Positions 58,099-64,000 of a DNA stretch of 64,000 nt are shown here, in pieces. Below the pieces are notes generated by a model. It saw only the letters and a list, made by a program, of their open reading frames with translations, searched no databases and was not told the origin of the DNA. Location: the NCBI RefSeq assembly GCF_900215485.1, contig NZ_OCMZ01000002.1, positions 1,302,001 through 1,366,000 on the forward strand, in the 5' to 3' direction. Each line of letters begins with the position of its first letter. The first letter of the stretch is position 1. A program made the translations under genes and the position numbers. This stretch comes from Nitrosovibrio sp. Nv4 (GTDB lineage Bacteria > Pseudomonadota > Gammaproteobacteria > Burkholderiales > Nitrosomonadaceae).

Positions 58099-59106
58099 TC
58101 AGCGTATGGAGTTTTGGCCGCAATAACCGTTAGCCTGAAACCAGATCATCGCATCCTCAAGCGCTTCCGCCGCTGGCCGGTATCGATAACCCAGTTCGCG
58201 TACGGCCTTGTCACTGGAGTAGAACATTTTTTTCTTTGCCATGCATACGGTATCCACCGTTGCGCGCGGCTCAACATTCGTCACCATTGCCATTTTTTCC
58301 ATTATCCAGGCAGCGGGCAATACCAGTTTGACAGGAAGATTAAATCGCTTTGTCCGCTTGCCGCTTATCTCATCGATCATTTGCAGTATTTGTAACAACG
58401 TCATGTTTTCGCCACCCAGAATATAACGCTCTCCTGGTTTTCCATGCGCGTAGGCCAGAAGATGTCCATATGCAATGTCATCCGCGTGGGCAATGTTCAG
58501 GCCGGTATTCACGTACGCAGGCATTCGGCCGCATAAGGTATCAACTACTATGCGTCCTGTCGGCGTAGGCTTGATATCACGTGGCCCTATCGGTGTAGAA
58601 GGGTTCACTATAACCAGAGGCAGCTTATGTTCATCGGTCATCTGCTGAACGACCTGTTCCGCCATGAATTTTGACCGCTTGTAGTGTCCCGTCATGGATA
58701 AAAGGCTCGAAGGCGTATTTTCGTTGACGGGGTCGCCGTTCTGGCTCGCTCCCAGCGTTGCCACACTGCTGGTATATACCATCCGTTTCATTCCGGCTTC
58801 GGCCGCAGCGAGTATCAGCGCCTGAGTTCCCTTTACGTTGATGTCATACATGGTTTCCGGATTAGGCACCCAGAGACGATAATCCGCGGCAACATGAAAC
58901 AAACTGTCACAACCGGCCACTGCACGTTTCAAAGATGGTGCGGAACGCAAATCACCCTCTGAAATTTCAACAGGTAGATTGTCAAGATTCCTCCGGTCAC
59001 TTCCTGGTCTGACCAGGCATCGCACATCGTGACCTGCATTAAGTAAGCAGCGTGCTACCGCCGAGCCGACAAATCCGTTTGCACCCGTAACCAATGATTT
59101 CATCAT
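58099..59106 (-). CDS. hpnA: HpnA-type NAD-dependent epimerase (hopanoid-associated)
   Basis: This extended short-chain dehydrogenase has 335 residues: the Rossmann motif VTGANGFVGSAVARCLLNAGHDVRCLVRPGSDRRNL, VAADYRLWVPNPETMYDINVKGT, a serine in VYTSSVATLG, and the catalytic YKRSK motif (HYKRSKFMAEQVV). The sequence pattern fits HpnA, a sugar/steroid-type epimerase associated with hopanoid clusters. In other organisms HpnA acts in or near hopanoid tail assembly, though its exact reaction is unsettled. No other hpn gene is in the window. It is convergent with the copper chaperone gene. Confidence 0.9.
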   Translation of the reverse strand: MMKSLVTGANGFVGSAVARCLLNAGHDVRCLVRPGSDRRNLDNLPVEISEGDLRSAPSLKRAVAGCDSLFHVAADYRLWVPNPETMYDINVKGTQALILAAAEAGMKRMVYTSSVATLGASQNGDPVNENTPSSLLSMTGHYKRSKFMAEQVVQQMTDEHKLPLVIVNPSTPIGPRDIKPTPTGRIVVDTLCGRMPAYVNTGLNIAHADDIAYGHLLAYAHGKPGERYILGGENMTLLQILQMIDEISGKRTKRFNLPVKLVLPAAWIMEKMAMVTNVEPRATVDTVCMAKKKMFYSSDKAVRELGYRYRPAAEALEDAMIWFQANGYCGQNSIR

Positions 59107-59334
59107 GCCTCCTTATCCAGCTCTCAAATTCTTTTAAGGAATCTGAAGCCGCGATTGAACTCGCATTGTTGTGGTGCCCCACAGCTTTTACATTTATTCG
59201 ATTTTAGACGTGGCGATTGAGGGGCAATTCAAGCAACAACATCAAGGCAGTATGGAACAAAAACCGAAGGGTATGCTGAGGTTACCCATGTCTATGGCCC
59301 TGAACAGCGACCAAATACCATGACCCTTGCTTAG

Positions 59335-59493
59335 CAGCTGTCGGACTTAAAGGAAATCGGCTGCAAAAGCGTCTGGCTGGTCCATATTTCGCCGCTTTTT
59401 CGGCCAATAGAATAACTATTTGCCTTCAAAATCCTCAAAATCTGTCCTCACCCAGTCACTTTTTCGCTTCGATTCTTCAAGTCCGACAGGCTG
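59335..59493. mobile_element. 159-bp miniature element with inverted ends (MITE-like)
   Basis: The ends are near-perfect inverted repeats: CAGC-TGTCGGACTT (59335-59348) and AAGTCCGACAGGCTG (59479-59493), differing by one base insertion. Flanks are TTAG on the left and CTAG on the right, which fit the YTAR target and 4-bp duplication style of IS5-group elements with one mismatch. The interior is 130 bp and non-coding. It sits in the 393-bp gap between hpnA and the MutS-like gene, ending 6 bp before that gene's stop codon. No transposase is encoded. Confidence 0.6.
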
Positions 59494-59499
59494 CTAGCC

Positions 59500-61146
59500 T
59501 CAAGTACGACGTGTGGCAAGATGCTTCTCCACGTCCTCCTTGCTGAACCCCAGGGCGGCGGCTACTCGGTCGGCATGGCTCACCCGCGATACGCCCGGGA
59601 TCAGACGATAAGTCGGGCCCTGAGGCAGAAACTCGCCCTGCAGGTAACGGCCGATTCCCTTGCTCTGCAGGCGCTCGCATAGCTCGTGGTTGTGGGTAAC
59701 AAGCAATGTACTTGCTCCAAGTTCGTAAAAACCTGCCAGGACATACTCCGAAAGCTCCATTTTCTCTTCGAATGTCGTTCCTTCCGAGAGCTCGTCCAGC
59801 ACGACGAGACTCAGGGCAGTGGAGGAAAAAAAAATCGCGCGCGTGCGTTTCAGTTCATGGCCAAAACGTCCTATGCCCTCATCCAGATGTCCAGGGTCCG
59901 GTACCTGGTAAAAAATATGCTCCGCCAGCACCAGGCGGGCGTCAGCAGCGGGAATGTAGCAACCGATCTGCCCCAGTAACTGGAGCTGGACCACTGTTTT
60001 ACAGTACGCGGTCTTGCCGCCGCTATTCGGTCCCGTGATGACCAGCAGCCGCCCGGCGTCGTCGAGTAAAATATCGTTCGGCACGTAGTGGGGATTCGCC
60101 CTGCCAAGCAGCGGATTTCTTGCTTCGGTAACAACAAGGGAGTGCCGTTCGCTTTCGAGTATCTCGGGCAACGCCATCTTGCCGCCAAAAACCTGCGAAT
60201 AGCGATGGAATGACAAAACCTCGTCGATCATGCCAAACGTTTCCAGCAAGCGTGCCAGTTCAGGGCTGTGCTTGAACAGTTTGCGTAATGGATAGATGAC
60301 GGAATCACGATCGGAGCTGGCAATGGCTATCAGGACGACTGGTAGAATCGGCACCGCCAGCACGAGTATTCCATACCCCAGGTAGCCGATTCCAAAAGCG
60401 GCCAGCACATTCTGAAAAAAATAAAGAGCGGCGCATATCGCACCCAAGGCGCCAAACATCGGAAGAGGTTTGACCATTGAGGGCCTGAAGCGCGGGATGG
60501 GAAAATAGCGCGGCTTTTCTTCCCGTGTCTTGAACTTTCCTTCCATCGGATAGACCGGCCCGCTTATCAGGGAGTAGATACGAGAGTTCCCGAAGTCACG
60601 AATGGCATTGAATAAGTCCTGGAGATACGCGCTCCGGGGCTGTGGCAACGTTTGCATTGCCTCGACCAGATCAGTCACAAATCCGGTGCCATCGATAAAT
60701 TGGTGATACCCATAACCGCTGAACTCCATTTCATCTTTGCCGCCCCTGGAATTGCCAATGGCTAAACCGCCGGTAAAGGTGCCATAGAGTAACTCATAAA
60801 ACGATTTCTCCCCCTGCGCCATCTCCTCGATAAAACGTTTCAACGCTTCCCGCAAACCGGAATTCGATTCCAGTTCCCGCAAGGCCTCCTGCTTTTTCCG
60901 CGTCACCCTGGCATCCATGCCGGGCCGAGCCAGTGAGCGGTAAAGCACCGATTGTCCGGCATGAGTGACGGCATGATTGATCGAATCGAATAATTGGTCT
61001 GTTTCGATTGCATCGAAAGTCTTGACGTCCAATACGCCTTTGTCGGTTTCAGTCGGCCGCGTGTCTCGAACGCCCGCCGGCCTATCGCCACTCGAGAGGA
61101 TGGGCGGCTGACTCCAGTATGAATCAGATATGGCTGGCTCGCTCAT
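59500..61146 (-). CDS. membrane-anchored MutS-like ATPase
   Basis: This 548-residue protein has a MutS core/lever-like helical region (about 35-200, DVKTFDAIETDQLFDSINHAVTHAGQSVLYRSLARPG), then a hydrophobic block of two membrane segments (about 228-280, MFGALGAICAALYFFQNVLAAFGIGYLGYGILVLAVPILPVVLIAIAS). A MutS ATPase domain follows: Walker A ITGPNSGGKTAY near 370-380, Walker B LVVLDELSEGTTFEEKMELSEY near 447, and ASTLLVTHNHEL. The mismatch-recognition domain is absent. It is therefore not the repair MutS; related membrane MutS-type ATPases exist, but their role is unknown to me. The start at 61146 (MSEPAISDSY) is unconfirmed. A MITE-like element abuts its 3' end. Confidence 0.88.
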   Translation of the reverse strand: MSEPAISDSYWSQPPILSSGDRPAGVRDTRPTETDKGVLDVKTFDAIETDQLFDSINHAVTHAGQSVLYRSLARPGMDARVTRKKQEALRELESNSGLREALKRFIEEMAQGEKSFYELLYGTFTGGLAIGNSRGGKDEMEFSGYGYHQFIDGTGFVTDLVEAMQTLPQPRSAYLQDLFNAIRDFGNSRIYSLISGPVYPMEGKFKTREEKPRYFPIPRFRPSMVKPLPMFGALGAICAALYFFQNVLAAFGIGYLGYGILVLAVPILPVVLIAIASSDRDSVIYPLRKLFKHSPELARLLETFGMIDEVLSFHRYSQVFGGKMALPEILESERHSLVVTEARNPLLGRANPHYVPNDILLDDAGRLLVITGPNSGGKTAYCKTVVQLQLLGQIGCYIPAADARLVLAEHIFYQVPDPGHLDEGIGRFGHELKRTRAIFFSSTALSLVVLDELSEGTTFEEKMELSEYVLAGFYELGASTLLVTHNHELCERLQSKGIGRYLQGEFLPQGPTYRLIPGVSRVSHADRVAAALGFSKEDVEKHLATRRT

Positions 61147-61664
61147 GGTTGGCCTTCATAGCTGCCAAGCTATGTTATTCGATTTGAAAGTAAAATGGCG
61201 GCGAGGTGCGAATATTGAAGATTGCGCTTGCGCTCGTTCCCGCATTGTCTTGACGGCAATGCTCCGGTGAAAGCCCGCAGATCGGCAATATATCGTTGCG
61301 GAATTTGACTTGAGATTATCAGCATTCTAATACCGGGCTTATCTGACAGACGCGGCATTCCAATTATTCGTAAGCCGGTAAGGCAGCCCGGAATAAGTCA
61401 ATTCTGGATGCGAAGTCTAATTGTCCATGCAGTCACAACTATCCCTATGCTTGTGATATAACTCAAAATTGCGCCAAGACCGCAACATCCCGGTGGAAAA
61501 TCTAACACTCAACTGATTGTGCGTCAACGCAGCAGGGAAAGCCGCCGTTTGAAATCTCTTCTGGAAATCGACGTACCGGAGATTGCTCAAGCTGCCAAAT
61601 ACCTATAACCGCACTCCTCGCCGCATCAGTCGATCGCGCAGCAACCGGAATTAATTAGAAGAAG
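61147..61664. other. intergenic region between tolC-type and MutS-like genes
   Basis: 518 bp without a plausible gene. An inverted repeat TACCGGGCTTA (61331-61341) / TAAGCCGGTA (61371-61380), with a one-base bulge and about 29 nt between, could be a terminator stem for the tolC-type gene or an operator, but it has no T tail. The region should carry the promoter of the MutS-like gene. Confidence 0.4.
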
Positions 61665-63020
61665 TTATTGCAGCAATACCGCATTTATCTCTCGCAAATC
61701 TTCCTCATCCAGTTCTCCTGCCTCCGCCTCCAATCTCAATCTCGACATGAGAAAATTGTAACGCGCCTGGGCAAGGTCCCGTCGCGCGGAATAAAACAAA
61801 TGCTGGGCATTCAATACATCCACCTCGGTCCTGACACCCACTTCCTGTCCGAGCTTGGTGGAATCCACCTGGCTCTGACTCGATACGAGAGCCTGCTTCA
61901 GCGCGTTCACCTGGGCAATGCCGTTGGTGACGTTAAGGTACTGCTGGCTCACCTGCAGCACACTGTTGCGCCGGGTATTGTTCAGGTCCTGGAGTACTTT
62001 TTCCTGGGTAGCCAGCGCTTCGCGTACACGCGATTGGACCGCGAAACCCTGGAATAGCGGGAAGCTGAGCTGAACCCCTATTTCCTTTGAGGTCAGGTCG
62101 ATTGGGCGACCGGTAATCGTACCGCCGACACCTTTCTGATCACTATATATTGCTACCAGGTCGAGGGTTGGATAATGCCCTGCCTTGGCTCGTTCCACGT
62201 CTTTTTTTGCGATTTCATATACCGCCTGCTGGACTTTCAACGCAAGGTTGTTTTGTTCGGCTACATTGACCCAATCCTGCATGTTCGTATACTTCAGGGT
62301 AAGCAGATCGGATGCAAGTTCATCCGGACGTACAAGATCGTCGGGCATGCGGCCGATAATCTGTTGCAGGGCGCGTTTTCGTATCTCCAGGTCGTTTTTG
62401 GCGGCAATTTCCTGCGACGTCGTTAAATCGAAGCGAGCCTGGGCCTCATAAGTATCGACGATAGTCGCTGTACCCACCTGGAAGTTGCGCTTGGCCTGCT
62501 CCAATTGCTCTCCAATCGCCTTTTTCTGCGCCTCCGCCACCTCTACATTCACCTCGGCGGCCAATATGTCAAAATATGCCTGCGCCACACGCAGTATCAG
62601 ATCCTGAGCTGCAATGATGAATTGCGAATCCGCTTGCGCAACCTGAAGTTTGGATTGCTCATAAATAGCGAAATTTTCCTTGCGGTAAATCGGTTGTGTT
62701 GCCGTGATAGTCAGGCTCTGGTTATCAATGATCACCTCGGACGGCCTGACCGCGATACCACCGAGGGGAAGTCCTCCAACGCGTTCTATATCTATATATT
62801 GTCGCCGGCGCACGCCCGCGAGTGTGACGGTGGGGAGCAGCCCGGCTCGACCCTGCGGCAGTTTTTCCTGGGCTGCCTGGTTCGCGTAGCGCGCGGCGCT
62901 ATACACTGCGTCCTGTTCCAGCGCTTCGCGATAAATTTCCATCAGGTCAGCCGCATGAAGCGGAGTATGCAAAGCCGCTCCGGCAATCAATATCGCATAA
63001 ATGTATTGCGGAATTTTCAC
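61665..63020 (-). CDS. TolC-family outer-membrane channel protein
   Basis: This 451-residue outer-membrane efflux/secretion channel has a signal peptide (MKIPQYIYAILIAGAALHTPLHA) and two repeats of long coiled-coil helices and beta strands, as in TolC. Landmarks are LMEIYREALEQDAVYSAARYANQAAQEKLPQGRAGLLPTVTLAG, LTITATQPIYRKENFAIYEQSKLQV, AYFDILAAEVNVEVAEAQKKAIGEQLEQAKRNFQVGTATIVDTYEAQARFDL and VGVRTEVDVLNAQHLFYSARRDLAQARYNFLMSRLRLEAEAGEL. It provides the outer-membrane exit for a type I secretion or drug-efflux system encoded elsewhere. The Pcm-type methyltransferase gene lies upstream, 121 bp away, as in other betaproteobacteria. Confidence 0.95.
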   Translation of the reverse strand: MKIPQYIYAILIAGAALHTPLHAADLMEIYREALEQDAVYSAARYANQAAQEKLPQGRAGLLPTVTLAGVRRRQYIDIERVGGLPLGGIAVRPSEVIIDNQSLTITATQPIYRKENFAIYEQSKLQVAQADSQFIIAAQDLILRVAQAYFDILAAEVNVEVAEAQKKAIGEQLEQAKRNFQVGTATIVDTYEAQARFDLTTSQEIAAKNDLEIRKRALQQIIGRMPDDLVRPDELASDLLTLKYTNMQDWVNVAEQNNLALKVQQAVYEIAKKDVERAKAGHYPTLDLVAIYSDQKGVGGTITGRPIDLTSKEIGVQLSFPLFQGFAVQSRVREALATQEKVLQDLNNTRRNSVLQVSQQYLNVTNGIAQVNALKQALVSSQSQVDSTKLGQEVGVRTEVDVLNAQHLFYSARRDLAQARYNFLMSRLRLEAEAGELDEEDLREINAVLLQ

Positions 63021-63141
63021 TTTGATTCCAGATTGCCTTACTCAGTCGGGCGAGAAATTATTGCCGATTTGAACCTGGCCTAAGCAATAGACGCAATAGA
63101 CCAGCCGGATTTGCTTGTAATTCGTGGGTTGATCCGGAAGA

Positions 63142-63813
63142 CTAAAATGTGAATCTCGCCGGCTGCTTTGCATTTTTGAGCGGCGTTATGCAGGTCTCGA
63201 ACAAGCCGACGGCATTATATGCCCCTGTTCCGTCTTCATCTTCCGGTTTCACGCAAGTGACGAGCACAGCCTGCATCACGGGCGCGTCGCCGACCACCGC
63301 GAACAGGCGCCCCCCCGCCCTGAGTGTATTCTGAAACGCCTCCGGTAAAACCGGAGTGGATCCCGTTAGTACGATTACGTCATAGGGTCCGTGCTGAGGC
63401 CAGCCATGGGCGGCATCTCCAGTTTCCAGCGTTACATTGGTGATGTCATGGGCATAAAGATTCTTTTCCGCCATGGCTTTCAGTTCCGGCACTATTTCTA
63501 CGCTGTAAACATACTCGCCCGTCTTGGCGAGCAATGCAGTCAGATAACCGCTGCCGCTGCCCACCTCCAGAATCCTGTCGGTTTTTTTTACCTGCACTTC
63601 CTGCAGAATGCGCGCTTCCAGCTTGGGGGCCAGCATGACTTCACCGTATCCCAGCGGGATTTCCATATCTACAAATGCAAGCGAACGGTAAGCCGCAGGG
63701 ACAAATTCCTCACGCCGCACCTCGAATAATAATTTGAGAATTTCCTGGTCCAGCACTTCCCATGTACGAATTTGCTGCTCCACCATGTTAAACCGGCTTT
63801 GTTCGAGATCCAT
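63142..63813 (-). CDS. protein-L-isoaspartate O-methyltransferase family protein
   Basis: This 223-residue methyltransferase of the Pcm superfamily starts at ATG 63813, MDLEQSRFNMVEQQIRTWEVLD, the usual beginning of the proteobacterial paralogue next to tolC. Motif I is ILEVGSGSGYLTALLA; EFVPAAYRSLAFVDMEIPLGYGEVMLAPKLEARILQ and VLPEAFQNTLRAGGRLFAVVG also fit. True Pcm repairs isoaspartyl residues; this tolC-linked branch is often annotated the same way, but its substrate is less certain. The frame is open 50 codons further upstream (to 63963), including another ATG at 63843. Confidence 0.9.
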   Translation of the reverse strand: MDLEQSRFNMVEQQIRTWEVLDQEILKLLFEVRREEFVPAAYRSLAFVDMEIPLGYGEVMLAPKLEARILQEVQVKKTDRILEVGSGSGYLTALLAKTGEYVYSVEIVPELKAMAEKNLYAHDITNVTLETGDAAHGWPQHGPYDVIVLTGSTPVLPEAFQNTLRAGGRLFAVVGDAPVMQAVLVTCVKPEDEDGTGAYNAVGLFETCITPLKNAKQPARFTF

Positions 63814-64000
63814 GTCCAGCCCATGCCCTATATGAAATGTCATAACAAACTTGCAATTATTCCACATTTCCGTTAGCTTCACAGCAGCAGCTAGGGGTCC
63901 GTTTCCGGAATCGTCCGGCAACCGGTGAGATAGTCCCTTATGGAACCTCTGAATAAGTCCCACGTGGAGCGCGTTGCGGCAAAATCGGGATGCTCACAAG

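Overview
The window reads as chromosome of a betaproteobacterium, most likely an ammonia oxidiser of the Nitrosomonadaceae (Nitrosospira/Nitrosomonas type). This is inferred from the gene set: two cyanophycin synthetases with their associated DUF1854 and ABC-transporter genes, a sucrose-making cluster (sucrose-phosphate synthase fused to its phosphatase, sucrose synthase, fructokinase), an exosortase-type EpsA regulator, a hopanoid-type HpnA epimerase, and ordinary betaproteobacterial housekeeping genes. No rRNA, tRNA, CRISPR array, prophage or intact insertion sequence was found. Coding density is high and most genes can be named.

Layout. 0-9.5 kb: a partial MFS transporter divergent from uvrA, a glycerate-2-kinase-type gene, phoB-phoR, a Nudix hydrolase, srkA and a UPF0225 gene. 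9.5-16 kb (minus strand): a RIO1-type kinase, then the heat-shock genes grpE-dnaK-dnaJ, with a sigma-32-type promoter in front of grpE and a second one across the grpE stop codon in front of dnaK, then purB. 16-23 kb: a glutathione transferase, nudJ-mnmA, icd, a cold-shock gene and clpS-clpA. 23-32 kb: dodecin, a possible 41-residue protein and the cyanophycin block (ABC transporter, DUF1854, cphA', cphA). 32-37 kb: a 116-bp imperfect palindrome, an EamA transporter and a two-gene unit that looks like ovothiol synthesis (ovoA plus a PatB/MalY-type lyase). 37-44 kb is the accessory part: DUF3047, an Slp lipoprotein, an unrecognised membrane-anchored protein, a stand-alone TIR-like protein, a RidA protein, a small secreted protein and EpsA.

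44-50 kb: the sucrose operon, transcribed frk-sps-sus with overlapping genes, then ubiE. 51-58 kb: DUF971, DUF1269, the formaldehyde-detoxification pair (glutathione-dependent dehydrogenase and S-formylglutathione hydrolase), prfB with its programmed +1 frameshift, lysS and a copZ-type chaperone. 58-64 kb: hpnA, a short element with inverted ends, an unusual membrane-anchored MutS-like ATPase, a TolC-type channel and a Pcm-type methyltransferase.

The genes suggest a cell that stores nitrogen and carbon (cyanophycin, sucrose), handles oxidative and thiol stress (ovothiol, dodecin, SrkA) and detoxifies C1 compounds. The least explained items are the membrane MutS-like ATPase beside a miniature element, the solitary TIR-like protein, the truncated cyanophycin synthetase with its transporter block, and the 116-bp palindrome. 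All functions are read from sequence motifs and remembered family features; no database search was run.
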